Below are positions 31,291 to 43,014 of a stretch of DNA of 64,000 nucleotides, one piece after another; within the stretch, counting starts at the first letter, position 1; each line of letters opens with the position of its first letter. This DNA comes from Acanthamoeba sp. SK_2022b (lineage: Eukaryota > Discosea > Longamoebia > Acanthamoebidae). Position numbers and translations under genes: made by a program. The stretch spans positions 1-64,000 of the forward strand of contig JANDJZ010000150.1 of NCBI GenBank assembly GCA_027943245.1, given 5' to 3'. Under the pieces are notes generated by a model. It was not told the DNA's origin. It made no database searches and saw only the letters and a program-made list of their open reading frames with translations.

Positions 31291-32373
31291 GCACCACCAT
31301 CAGGCTTATCAGTGGTGAGATTGCAGGTGGCCTTGCTGGCAAGGCCAGTATGATAAGATAGGGAGGCTCAGCAGGAATAGTCTCCTGGACTTGAGAAGCA
31401 GCATTGTTGTAAACCAACTGAAATGGATGTAAAAGGAAGTGTTTGTCTGTCATTTCATTTACAACAAAATCGATTTGATAATGTGGTAACAGTAGCATCC
31501 TATATATCAATCCTTGTGGCACTCTGCTGGCCTGCTAAGAGCTGAATTAGCTGCCACATACACACCTCTTTTCAAATCAGTAGCAAGTTTCAAATCATAA
31601 AACACTTGGATCTCCATCCGATCCATAGCATCCTTTTGGAGACCAAGAACATGGCAGGTGTATAATGCTTCTTTTTACTGTCCTTAAAATATTTTGTACA
31701 ATTTTAATGCATGTCCTTTTGAAAATGGCAAAAAACCATGGCAGACAGTGATTTTGGAATGTGTTAAAAATTTTCAGAAATTGTTTGAGAGGGACTGGTT
31801 TTCTTTTCATTGTTTCTTTTGAGCCCCCTTTTGTACCCACACCAGCAAAAATTGAGGTGTGATGGTGTTCAAGATTGGACACTTTCTTACATACACAAGC
31901 CATTTCGCCAGGTTTTTAAACCTGGAACCCAGTGGCCTAAGGTGGCACACAAAGGTTGCATGCTGAGGGGGGACCACCTCCACAAGAAAAAATATTCTTA
32001 TATATAAAGAAGAAATCCTTTTCTTTTGATTTTGTTAACTAACCAATACCAAGTGTTTTAGAGGGAATAAACAACCAACAAAAAGTGGTCTGTGGTAACT
32101 GCCACCAGGATGGTGGGCTGACCAAAAAAAAAACAAAAAAAAACAAAAAAAACAAAACATGAACTGATATTGAAATGACCACTCCACTAAGGAGAATTTT
32201 TGCCCTCTCATGCTGTCCAAATTTGATTGTCACAAATAATAAAATTCATAAAAAAGGCATTTATTGCCATTTTCTAAGGGATATTGCTGGCTAACCATTC
32301 CCACATTCTAATGCCTAATTAGAAAAATGTTACACCAAGTTTGCTGGTCAAAAGAGGAGCTCTGTATGACAGC
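31291..32373. other. CpG-poor island, right part
   Basis: AT-rich, CpG-poor sequence with A-runs at about 32126-32155. No intact gene is seen. It abuts the 3' end of the methionine-sulfoxide reductase gene without a compositional break. Confidence 0.55.
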
Positions 32374-33184
32374 TCAACCTAACATTGCAAGCTGTGTCCA
32401 CTTTCCTTCACTTGCAAGAATATGGACAATTGCCTCCAGACCAGCTGCATCCTCTTCATCCAACCCATTGATAGTTGGGCTGTCAATATCAAACACACCA
32501 ACTACTTCCTGCACAGAATGATAACGTGAGCACCAGCAACAGCCAATTTGAGGGCCAGCAAAGATAGTGTACATTGGTGGCAGGTGAGATGATTGGCACC
32601 ACTATTTCAGAGTTGGATGCTGAATCACACGCAATGTGACCAGGGAACTGGTGCACATCCTGCAGAAATAGTTAGTCACAGACACCATGGTGCCTGAGAG
32701 GACAGTGGACGGGTCATGCCTTCACAAGGAGAGTTTCTCGTTTTTCCCAGGCACCACCACACACACCCTTCCCCTTGGGAATACGCAAGCATGCGATCTT
32801 GCCTGCCCGCACAGTGTCAGTAGACTGGCAGCGTGAAGCACAGGAAGGGAAACACTTTGCCCGCACCTTGGAACGGACCGAGCACAAGAACCGGAGGTGT
32901 GCCTCGGACAAAGTAAAACCCCACCTGACAAGAGACGGTGTAAACAAACATATTAATAAAGCAATCATTCTATCCAGATCTGAGAGGGCACAACAGCAAT
33001 TAGCTTGTACCCAGTTGGTGGTATTCGGCTGGCGCTCATTGAGGGCGTGGAAGACCAGAGAGGCCACGTTGGCAGTGTTGGCTATGAGGTCATCCTCTCC
33101 GTCAATCAAGGCCTTGGCCTCGGCCAGCAGCTTCCCATAGAAGTCGCCGTCCTTTGGAGCGGCAACGCCGTGCAGCTTCTCCAT
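32374..33184 (-). CDS. Free methionine-R-sulfoxide reductase (GAF-domain fRMsr)
   Basis: Exons join as MEKLHGVAAPKDGDFYGKLL, DDLIANTANVASLVFHALNE (about 33095-33040), GFYFVRGTPPVLVLGPFQ (about 32930-32875), GKIACLRIPKGKGVCGGAW (about 32810), DVHQFPGHIACDSASNSEIV (about 32660-32600) and EVVGVFDIDSPTINGLDEED (about 32510). All three catalytic and resolving cysteines of the family (IAC, GVC, IACDS) are present. The enzyme reduces free methionine-R-sulfoxide with thioredoxin in the cytosol. The two 3' exons are strikingly CpG-poor and AT-richer, like the adjoining transposon island, while the first exons are ordinary. The protein ends ASEGKWTQLAMLG; this tail beyond the GAF fold may be read-out of island sequence (inference). 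Confidence 0.88.
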
Positions 33185-33516
33185 TCCTCACACTTTTTGC
33201 CGTTTGTCCTTCTCTGCGTTCGATCTTCTTCCTGTCGGCGATAAGGTTGAAGAAAAAACAATTAATTGTTAATAATTTCGTAAAAAAGAAATTACAGTTA
33301 ATCAATGAATTTTGTTGTAAAAAAATTGTGTTTTGTTTTCGTAGATGACAAAAATGTACAAGTGGACGTAAAACTCGATCACACACTAGAACCTGGCCCT
33401 CTCGCTCTCCTCCCTTTTCGTTTGTTTCGTTTTCTTCCCTCTTCCTCCCTCCTCGCCTTTCGTGTGTTGCTATCGTGTGACCCTGTCGTTTCCATCCAGG
33501 TGTAGAAGGCCACCAC
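33185..33516. other. Intergenic region between fRMsr start and ZUP1 stop
   Basis: The upstream region of the reductase and the downstream region of ZUP1, both on the minus strand. It includes an AT-rich block (about 33240-33345) and a pyrimidine-rich block (about 33395-33465). No gene is seen. A TATA-like or poly(A) signal cannot be assigned confidently. Confidence 0.5.
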
Positions 33517-35917
33517 CTAGGTGTTGGTGGAGGGGATGCGCACGGTCCGCAGGATCTTGCTCGCCTCCATCTCCGCCAGCGACATGAGGCGGCACGCGTG
33601 GGCGGCCTCCACAGCGACCAGCTGGTACTGGCGATGCTTGAGTCCGTTGATCGAGTGTCGAAAGATGCGTCGCTGTCGCGCCGCCAGCGACGATGTCACC
33701 TTCTGCCCCGTGTGGACCGGATCTGAATGATGATGACGATGACAGGTGTAAGTCAGTTGAAGGCCAAAGCGTAGAGCGATAGGAAGGAGGAAGGGAGAGG
33801 GCGGTGTGCGTACCGAGGATGAGGAGGTGGAGAGTGCCGTTCTTGCGCTTTTCGATCCCCACGATGGTTCGCGAGTGACCTTCGTGCTGGAGGAAGATGG
33901 GCGGGACGAACGTGGAGGAATAGAGAGACGGGGAGGTGGAGGACGATCCGCCCGAGGGACGGCGGCCCATTTTGGTGCGTTGCGATTCCAGGTTTCTGGC
34001 CACGTCGGAGAGTAATCGAGTGTTGGGCTCGGGTCGCGCTTGAGCGCCCGAGGGAATGGTGGATGTGGCGGTGGAGGAAGAGGAAGTGGAAGTGGATGAA
34101 GGAGGAGGCCTCGAGAGAGATGAAGAGGAGGAGGAAGAAGAAGGCTGTAGGAAAAAGGAGTCGAGAGTTGTGTTCCTGCTGTTGTCAGGACAGGGGGGCG
34201 AGGACGGAGAAGAGTAGTAGGCAGAGAAGTAGTTCCACACCCAGGTCAGCAGTTCAGGGTGAGTGCCATCGGGACCGGTGGCTCGGAAGAAATCCACCAC
34301 CGTGCAGTCGATCCCGAACGATCGAAGCAGCGCTGCGCACTCCATCGATCCTGAAGAGAGATCGAGAAGCGGGGAAGGGTGAGTTAATGCGGTCCCGGCA
34401 AGGTACCGGAGCACGGATGCGGCAGGTGGGTAGAGTAGCAAGGCAAGTACCGATCCATTTCTTTCCGCCGGAGAGCGAGAAGCCTAATTGCTTGGCGCCC
34501 TCTTCGTCGTAGCCCCGAGCCCAGGCCTGTTCGATGAAGGCCTGGATTACCGGTATGCTTGGAATGTGTCCCTTGCCCTCGAACAGCACCGCCTTGTAGA
34601 CCTCGTTGCTCATGAGCCCGGAGCACATCATTTGAATATTACCTACAGATACGACACGAAAGAACGAGAGTTGCGATGTGAGAAGGCTTGCACACTCAAA
34701 ATCAGTTGCTGCGTCGTGGACCAAATGCGTACGGTAGCCACAGCCCCAGCCATCGTCTCCCCGGCCGTAGGCGTAGTGAGAGGCAGCAGAGCAGATCATG
34801 ACCTTGTCAATCCCATACATGCCCCGGCCCTGGTAGCAGGCCTTCAGAGCGGGTATGACATCTTATGTGCGAAGAGCACCACGGTGATGTCGTGTGGAGA
34901 ATTAGTGATGACGGAATGCGGGTGCAACGTGTTATCAAGAAACGGTACCGGGGGTCAACGTCTCAGTATCGGGGCCCTGCATGAGCTGCATCAACTTGTC
35001 CTTCTTCTTGAAGGCTTCCACCAGCGACAGTCGGTGCGCGCCACAGTCTCTACATCAAGCGTGGGGGCGATGAGCCCATAGGAAGCGCTACTAGGGAAAG
35101 GTCCTGTGCACATGGAAGAGGGAGGGAGGGGGTACCGTTCGAGACTGCGTATATACTGCTTGACGTAGGCACCCTTCTGCACAGATGATGACTGGGAGGA
35201 AGAGGAGGCGGAGAGCGAGGGCGAGCCTATCGGCGAGTACTCGGCTTCTTCCAGGGCGCCATTGTATCGCTGCAAAAGGTCGAAGTCGTTGGCCTCTCGC
35301 TTGTCGTGTCGTTCTTTTTCTCCCTGACGCTAATGTCGTGGTCGAAATGATGAGCAAAAACCGCTTATGTTCTACATTCGGCAGGAAATTGCGCATAGAA
35401 ATGCGATGAAAGTGAGGAGGGCGATGCAATGTACCAGCGCGCTTTCGATTTCGTGCAGTTGGAGATGCTCCTCCCACTCATCTGGTCGTATGACGCAGGT
35501 GCAATCCGGCAGGGGGCATTTCATGGGCTTTGGTGGCGAGCTCCATCCGATAAAGCCATCTCCCTGTTGCACCTTGGCATTGCTCACATTATTATTATTT
35601 CGTCTATCATTTCTCATCGTCGATTTCTCAGACGTTTTGTGTTTCTTCTGCTGGGGCTGCGACGGAGAGTCGAGAAAATGTTCACCAACATGAGTTGGCA
35701 GAGCATCCCTGGAGAAGTACTCGTAACAAATGGGGCATTGAGGTTGTGTAGGGCTGGAGTCTGATCCCGACGCATCCGCAGAAGAAGTCGATGTTGGGGG
35801 GGTGGGAGTTGAGGGAGGTGAAGTGTAGAGGAGAGAAGATGCGAAATTAGGGGAGGATGGCGAATTTGATGGAGGGGGCTGCCTATCCATCAAAGGATTC
35901 ACCCGAGGACGTTTCAT
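33517..35917 (-). CDS. ZUP1: Zinc-finger-containing ubiquitin peptidase 1 (C78 family, K63-specific)
   Basis: N-terminus: MKRPRVNPLMDRQPPPSNSP, Ser/Pro-rich, then two zinc fingers, CPICYEYFSRDALPTHVGEH (about 35730-35670) and CPLPDCTCVIRPDEWEEHLQ followed by LHE (about 35510). Peptidase C78 domain: GMYGIDKVMICSAASHYAYG (about 34820-34770), catalytic Cys in DDGWGCGYR (about 34740), NIQMMCSGLMSNEVYKAV, IQAFIEQAWARGYDEEGAKQ, CAALLRSFGIDCTVVDFFRA, GPDGTHPELLTWVWNYF, catalytic His in PIFLQHEGHSRTIVGIE (about 33880), Asp in LLIL/D-PVHTG across an intron, GLKHRQYQLVAVEAA (about 33640). The triad is intact. An Asp/Ser-rich insert (about 34180-34020) is a local expansion. ZUP1 cleaves long K63 ubiquitin chains at DNA damage sites in animals. 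Confidence 0.9.
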
Positions 35918-36224
35918 TCGAAGTTACGTTCTTGATCCAATTCTGTTGTGTTGCGCACAGCCCACCCACACCCTGCGCCAGCCACATTTTGGTTGCGTTC
36001 TCTTTCCTGGTGGATGACCTTCCCGCGCAAATTTCCTCACGCACATGCGCACCAACTTGTTTTTTCGTTAACGCGCTTCCAATTTTTCCCCTTTTGCTGG
36101 TCAGCCACTGGCGGTGTCATTGGAATGTTCGGTATTATGGTTACACTACAAACCCGAGTTGTGCCCAGTCTCAACCCGTGAGTTTTCTTAACCAAAAGCC
36201 GTACGCACGAGAAAGCTTACGCGC
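35918..36224. promoter_or_regulatory. ZUP1 upstream region
   Basis: A gap of 307 bp between the cupin stop and the ZUP1 start codon, both on the minus strand. Open frames here lack family similarity. It must hold the ZUP1 promoter (inference from position only). Confidence 0.35.
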
Positions 36225-36946
36225 TCAGGTACAGAACTCAAACAACACGCCGCTGAGAACACACAAGGCGTCGTTTCCCTGGTGCGGCTCAGGCCAGCTC
36301 CCCGTCCTGGACCGAAAGAAGAGCGCAGATAGGTTGCAGTTGAGAGAGGAGAGCGGAAAAAACAACCACGGAAAAGGTGTGCAACCTGGGCGCGTACCTC
36401 GAGCGGGAGGAAAAGGGAGAAGCGCTGCTGGTCGTCTACTGCTTGGGATTTGTGGCCCTTGCCCCACGTGTCCTCGACGAGAAACACCTCACCCGCTCCA
36501 ATCCGTCTTTTCTCGCCATCGCTTACTTCCACCTCTACGCTCGCATTCAAGTTAACGATCAACTGTAAGCCCCCTGGTGAGATTATGGACCACGGAAGCG
36601 ATGCAGCATTGCCGACGCCATCAAAAGACGAGGACCTTCATTCTTTTCCATTTGGGTGTATGAAAACGTACCTGCCGGCAAGGCGCGTGGTGCCAGTCGT
36701 AGTTATAGGTCGCTGGGGTGGTGCGGAAGCGAGCACCATTTACCTTGATCAGCTCAGACAGAGTGCCGATTTCGCCACTTGTCTCTGCGTTCTGGTGAGG
36801 GTAACGATTTTAGGTTGTTCAATCTCTCTTTTTTCATTCTTTGGGAAGGGGCCGTGGCACACGATTGTCTTCTCTCCAAAGTGGCTCTCTCCATCTGCCG
36901 ACACATAGATCGTGGTGATCTTCCACCCGCTGCTAGTGTGTTCCAT
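36225..36946 (-). CDS. Cupin-domain protein
   Basis: Exons join as MEHTSSGWKITTIYVSADGE + SHFGEKTI (about 36946-36860), EIGTLSELIKVNGARFRTTP + ATYNYDWHHAPCRQ (about 36780-36680), GGLQLIVNLNASVEVEVSDG + EKRRIGAGEVFLVEDTWGKG + HKSQAVDD (about 36580-36440), and a last exon GNDALCVLSGVLFEFCT. The G.........F...DT.GKGH block is the second cupin motif, and DWHHAP marks the first. The protein resembles small cupins of unknown function found in bacteria and protists. The substrate is unknown. The start could instead lie further upstream (near 37087); the ATG used precedes the first conserved strand. Confidence 0.65.
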
Positions 36947-37117
36947 CCAAAAAATCTTGCTAGAGAAGGCTGTGGGCGTGGGGTGTGAATTGAATAGTTG
37001 TAGCAATTCTCCGCCTGGAGCAGAGTACAGCGATCCTGCGACCTCGCGTCCCGTTGGCCGCTGCCGTGCGCAGGGCGCCGAAGACAAGAGAGTGAGGGAG
37101 AGAAGAGAATGGAGAGC

Positions 37118-39754
37118 TTACAGCTCGTCATGCTGGTCCTCCTCGCTGACGGCGAGGGGCTGACCCTTCAGGTTGCTGTGAAAAGGCAAGAGAGACGGAC
37201 AACGATGAGCAGAGGGAGATGAGAGGGCAAGGAGAAAGACAGGCGTACGTGGCATGCTCGTTCAGGAAGGCAACGAAGGCGTCAGCGGTCCTAGCGCCCT
37301 CGTAGGTCACGGGCTTGTCCTGCACGCAGCACGGCCGGTTAGAAAGATGAAGAAGCAGGCTGCGGTCCTTGCTCAGGCGGCAGGCGATGATGCGGGGAGG
37401 TGAGGGAGGGAGGGAGAGCCAAACCTTGCTGCCAGCGGGGAAGAAGACGATCGTGGGGAATCCCTTCACCGCAACGTGGTCGTTATCGTTCGTGGTCGAG
37501 TCCATCTTGGCAATGACGACCTTGTCGTTGTCGGCGAAGCGCTTGCCGAGCTGCTCGTAGATCGGCTCCAGGCTCTTGCAGTGACCGCACCCTTCCATGA
37601 CCAACACAACAACGTCAGCAAGGAGGGGCGACATAACAGCCGTAGTTGAGAGAGGCGTACAGGGGGCGTAGAACTCGACGAGAACGTCCTTGTCGTTATT
37701 GATGACGAGGTCATCGAAGGTGGTGCCGACGAGAATGGTGACGGGGCCGTCGTTGGTCGCGGGAGCCTCGTCCGACTATTTCGTACGCCAACCGTCAGTT
37801 CACCTTCACAGCTTTCGTGAGAAAGTCGCAAAACACGCACCTTGAAGTGGGGGGTAATGGTGCCGTCAAGCACGCCGTCGACGAAGTTCTTCAGAGCCTC
37901 CTCGGTGATGACGGTTTCCTCGGGAAGGAGGAACGTCTTCTCGCGCTGGGGAGCCATGATCACTGCAGCAACGAGAAGGGTGAGCCAAGCCGCGGCAGAC
38001 GCCCTCAATGGCCTTGGCCAATTGGTCGGAAAGGGGTAGGGGGGGGGGCGTACGGGCAGCGGGGAAATGCTTGCCGCTGAGGCCGAACTGGGTGACGCGG
38101 GGGAAGAACTCCTTGCTGTTGCGCAGCGAAGAACAACATTCAACCGATTGGATATATCAGTACGCGCCCAACCAGATAACAATGCAATTTGGGCGTTCAC
38201 GAATGAAACAAAGAGCCATGAAGATCAGATTTAAAAAGCTCGATTTGGTGTTCCTCACAGGCAATCGGACCAATTATTGTTTTCATCATACATGCTCCCC
38301 AACAAGCAGCGAGAAAGAATAAGACAAGCACACACCTACACAGTGCAGCGGGTGGGGAGAGACGTACGTAAGGTAGACGAAGCCGACCTTGTCGGAGTAC
38401 TCCTTGGCCAGCTTGTTGGCGGAGGTGTCGATGGGATTCCAGACGTCCTCCTCGGTGACATCGGCGACGATCAGGAGTATGTACTCGAGGCCGCGCTTCA
38501 TGAGACGGGCCCACGAGACGGGGGCAGGCTCCTGTACACGGGGACGACGTGCCACGAAGTGCGAGCATGAGAAGGCGGACACGCATGCCCCACCACAAGC
38601 ACAGCGTGACGTACGAAGTAGGGGAAGCCGTGGGCAGCAACGAGGCTGACGATGGCGGGCTCGGTGACCTCACCCTCAAGGGCAAGGGGCTCATCGAAGG
38701 ATCTGTAGAGCTTCACTGTGTCGACCTTCTCACCGGCCCTGCGTTACGAGGTGGGATTAGCGTTGGAGAGGGTTGGGCGGCGTCGGGGGAGAGACAAGCC
38801 AGGGGTCCAGTGGCACTGCTGCGGGGACGTACTCTTTGATGAGGTCATCGGAGAGGATGTCAATGAAGGTGAAGCTTTCGGTCTGAGGGCTCTGTGCGGC
38901 GGCGACGAACGCCTTGTGGGCTGAGCAAGAGGAGAGAGGAAGGTCAGACGATTCAAGACAACAGCCTGCGGCCAACACACTCGCGTACCGTCGGAGTCCT
39001 TCTCGAAGAATCCTACGACGGCGTTGCCAGCGGCAATGTGGGCGTCGAGCTGAGCCTTGTCAGTGAGGGTGTGGGTGGGGGGTCCGCTCCTCTTCTTCAC
39101 CCAAGCGACAATACCTGTGAGATACCGAACGTGGAAAAAATCGAATAAGGATTATTAAGAAAGAGGCAGCCCGCATGTCCTGTGCAGCGGAAGAGAGGTC
39201 CAGGAAGAGTGGTACCGGCGGCATCCCGAGGGCCGTTGTATTCAGAGGGCTGGCCGTTCCTGAGCCAGTGCAGAGTAGGGTAACCCTGAACCTGGAACTG
39301 CTGGCATGTGTCTTGATTGGCAGTGCAGTCGACCTTGGCGAGCTTGATGGGGCTTCCCTCTTCAGCGAGCTGATCAGCAGCCTTCTCATACCTGAACGAC
39401 CAAAATCAGAAGAAGAAAATGTTACATGTGTTCGATTGCAAAAAAATGAATTTGATTTCGAACGAAACCTCCATTTCTCTTTCTTGAAAATGAAAAGAGA
39501 AAATGAAATGCGAACGCGCCCGGATGCGACAGAGCTCGCTCGGCGGGAGAGAAAAGAGGGATCACGTACTCGGGAGCAAGCTGCTTGCAGTGGCCGCACC
39601 AGGGGGCGAAAAACTCGGCGAGTACGAATTCATTACCGGCGACGAAGTCGTTGAAGGACGCGTCAGTGAGATCGGCGACATTGGACTTTCCGGCCTGCAG
39701 AGAGGCGACGAAGCCCAGGAGGCAGAAAGCCGCAAACAGGAACTTGCCGTTCAT
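37118..39754 (-). CDS. Protein disulfide isomerase, HDEL-terminated
   Basis: Signal peptide [20 protein letters not shown], then thioredoxin domain a with [17 protein letters not shown] (about 39620-39570), [20 protein letters not shown] + TLHWL (about 39330-39270), domains b/b' ([48 protein letters not shown]), and domain a' with [19 protein letters not shown] (about 37680-37565, the active-site Trp codon split by an intron at 37592-37660), [20 protein letters not shown] + IVFFPAG (about 37520-37440), ending SEEDQHDEL. The order a-b-b'-a' and two CGHC sites are those of a classical ER PDI that oxidises and isomerises disulfides. HDEL retrieves it to the ER. It is divergent from the Zn2Cys6 gene. 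Confidence 0.92.
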
Positions 39755-40131
39755 CTGATTGGTAAAAAGTGATCGTGCCGCGTGTTAGCGTTGTCGAACT
39801 TTTTAGAGACTAAAAGAGATGCGCTCTTGAAGGCCGCGTGGTTCGCAGTGGTGCGGCAGTAGTGTTGGGCGGTGGGAGGTGTGCCTTTTGCTGTGTGGTG
39901 GACGAAGGAAAAGGACAAACGCTGGCTCGCGACAGAAAAGTACACGTCGCAACGCTCGTGACGCGGCACGGACCAAATATTGTGCGTGCACCATCGTGCG
40001 CGATTTGCGCAGCAGTGGAAAGAAATGTGAGGAAACGAAAGGAAACCGCAGCAACTTCTGGCGCTCGTCCCGGCAGACGAAGAAGGACACCCCGCCAACA
40101 ATTGGCCGTGCCATCAACAAATTGGCCGTGG
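39755..40131. promoter_or_regulatory. Divergent promoter region between PDI and Zn2Cys6 factor
   Basis: 377 bp separate the start codons of two divergently transcribed genes, so both promoters must lie here. It contains two imperfect copies of a CAA-ATTGGCCGTG element at about 40098-40130 (both with ATTGGCCGTG), a possible factor-binding repeat. No ER-stress element could be assigned with confidence. Confidence 0.4.
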
Positions 40132-43014
40132 ATGGAGCATACCGCGAGGGAAGGCGAAGGCAACGCGCCAGCAGAAAGGAAAACAACAGAGGGGGGAGAG
40201 CAAACGAAGCAGCCCGTGGACAGGGCGTGCTTGCCCTGCCGGCTCAGCCACTTGGCCTGTGACTCGTACCTTTCCGCCCTTTCTTGGAGGGCTTTTTCCT
40301 GTCTTGTGCCTGTCTTATCTCATCTTGCCCTCTTCGCGTTCTCCGCCCAGGAGCCGGCCGTGCAAGAGATGCACGAGTTCAGGGAAGGCAGCGCAATGCG
40401 TTGACCCCGAGCGCCGCAGGCGCGGACGTCCTCGCAAGAACCGGGCCCAGGATGACAGCAACACAGAGCCTGGTGTGCTACAGGGCCAGGGCTATTTTTC
40501 TCAGCAGCCACAGCATCCACAGCAGCCACTTCACCCACAACATCAGCTCCACTACCCGCCAGTGCATGCGCAGGTGCCACTGCAATCCCAGCCTCAGTTC
40601 AGGCCGTATCCTCAGCCCACCATACCGTACGCTGCTACATTTCCTCTTCCTTCTTCCTCCTCGTCTTCATCATCGTCGTCGGCTTCTTCTTCATCGCACG
40701 CCTCTTCGATTCCCGCTCCTTCGCAACAGCGCGCCCATGTGTCGAGCGCCGCGTTCTCCTTTCCTCCTCATCCGAGCACCTATCAATCGGGTGGCACGAC
40801 CTTTCCACCTTCGCCTTCGCCTTCGCCGCAAGCCCTACCCTTTCCCTTTCCGCCCTTTGCTCTGAATGGCGCGGGGTCCCACTCCCCACCGTCCTTTCCC
40901 GCAGGTATTTCTCTCGCTCGACTTCGTGCTCCCTCCCTCAACTGCAGCCCACACGAGCTCACACTCCCGTGTCGTGATGCCCCACGTGCGTGCGTGTGCG
41001 GCAACGATTGGCCACTAGGGATGCTCCCGCCTTTCCCTCCTTTTCCTCTGCACTCCAAGCCCGCCGATCAACCGCCCTTTACGTCGTCGTCTTCGAGCGC
41101 CGAGTCGACTAGCAGCGCGGGCGCTGCCGCCCGAAGTGACGGCAAGAAGGCTAGGCGGAGCGGCCATCAGTCGCCGCCGTCGCCGTCGCCGTCAGGGTCC
41201 TCGTCTTCGCCAGTCGACTCCGCGTCAGGCGATCCCACAGCTCCTGACATCGAGGGTCTTCTGGGCATCCTTGTGGGCCAGGTTCGTGATCTCAAGGACA
41301 GCCTCAAGGGCGTCCAGAAGGAGCTCAAGGCGGTCAACAAGAGGCAGAAGATGTTTGAAGACCACCACAAGCAGCTCAAGGAGCGCGTCGAGCTGCTCAT
41401 TCCGCTGATCGCGGCCCGCGCCGGCGTACAGCCCTCATCGGAGGGCGGCACCTCTCCACCGTCCTCCTCATCGTCGCCCGAGCAAATGCTACCAAAGTCC
41501 ACCACCCACCCGCACATTCCGGCCATTCCTTTCCCGCTGCCGCGCAGCATGCCTCGCACGCGGGCTGAAATACTCGAATATTTCCCCTTGCTGAAGAACT
41601 ATGAGGAGCTCTACTCTCCCAATGCGCCGTTCGTTATCGACGAGTTCAGGTAACCGCGCTCCCCTCTCCGCGCGTTCGCCCAGCAGGGGCGTCAACGTAC
41701 ACCTCACTCACATATTAGTTGTTGTTGTTCTGGTCACACGCAGCAAACCCATCGCGATTGTGCTCTTCGTGAGTCCCATCGAAGCTCTCGCGCACCGATT
41801 TGTTCCCCCGATTTATATTTACGTCAATGACGCCTTCTGCAATCTCCTGCGCTATCCCTTGGTATGTGGCGAGCCCATCCTCGTTTCTTCGATCGCCACC
41901 GACGTCTATTGTCGATGCATGTGTGAAGTGAGGGTCTGGCTCTCTGACGCGCACGTGCACGCACACACATGCCAACGCAGAGCGAGATATTGGCGTGTCC
42001 CGTGACCAAGTTCTCTATGCCGTCCGAGGACAACAGGGCCAACATCATGGCCATGCTGACCGAAGCCCGGCCGAACGGCTTTTCGTCGGTTTCCAAGTTT
42101 TCGCCCTACGCCATCAAGCGAGACGGGACTGTGATGAAACTGCACGGCCGGCACCAACTGTTCTTCAACGAAACAGCTCAGGTACAGCCCATACACACAC
42201 GCACACCAACTCTCGCCCTCTCTCTCACATAATCTGCTCGCGCTGCTGCGTGTACACGCAGCCAAAGTGGGGAGTGATGGTGGTGGATAGCGTGGCCGAC
42301 GAGAACGTGTTCGTGGAGGTGCGGAAGATCGCGCTGCAGACGCTGCTCAACGAAATCGCCGCCTCGCGCGGCTCCATTGCGTCCGGCGGTGGGCCGATGC
42401 CTTACTTCCCCCCAAGTTTCTCGAGAGACTTCCCGCTCCCCTTCCCCTTCCCCGATCACTCGTCGGCGTTGATGCCCGCGTCGCCGATGCGCCCCTCGCT
42501 GCCGATGGCCATCCCCTTCTCTGCCGCCTCGGGGAAGAGGAAGCGTTCGGACGATGACCTATGCAATGGCGGTGGCGCTGCTGCCGAGGGCGTGACTTCG
42601 GGCAACGATGAGATGGTGGTGCCCGAGATGCCGGACGTCGGCTTCGGAAACTTCACCCCATCGACCCCGCCAGCGCTCTTTCAGATGCAGGGACTCTTCT
42701 CGCCGTCGCCACCGATGCTTGGCGATGGTCAAGGCGAACCCAACGCAGCGCCCGGAGGGGGCGCAGGCGTCAGGCGCTCAGAGGACAGCGAGCGGGCCGA
42801 ACTGCGGGACCTGTTGGCAGGCATCCTGTCGTCGCCCATGCCCTCGCCTTCGCTGTCGTCGCTGGCCTTCCCCTCGGGCGTGGGCGACGGCGACGCACAG
42901 AACGCGCAGTACTTCAACTTTGGCACGAGCATCATCACGCCGGTGGCCTCCCCGCCGCCCTCCTCGCCCATGTACAGCATCATGCAGGCCCTGCGCGGAG
43001 ACCGACGGGACTGA
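40132..43014 (+). CDS. Zn(II)2Cys6 transcription factor with PAS-like domain (ERT1/AcuK type)
   Basis: Starts MEHTAREGEGNAPAERKTTE. The binuclear zinc cluster is ACLPCRLSHLACD (about 40225-40263), then after an intron SSRPCKRCTSSGKAAQC (about 40351-40400). Spacing is Cx2Cx6Cx5Cx2Cx8C, exactly the fungal-type pattern, followed by the basic RRRRGRPRKNR. Low-complexity Gln/His/Pro and Ser stretches come next, then a heptad-like helix (GLLGILVGQVRDLKDSLKGV..., about 41250-41420) for dimerisation. A PAS-like domain follows: IYIYVNDAFCNLLRYPL (about 41810-41860), SEILACPVTKFSMP, VMKLHGRHQLFFNETAQ (about 42130-42180). This arrangement matches the fungal ERT1/AcuK gluconeogenesis regulators. The C-terminal tail is Ser/Pro-rich. 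The target genes are unknown. Confidence 0.82.

Noticed and set aside
29055..32373. Mitochondrial DNA insertion as source of the AT-rich island
   Set aside because: The region is CpG-depleted but not strongly AT-rich, and shows DUF7869-like coding, not mitochondrial genes.
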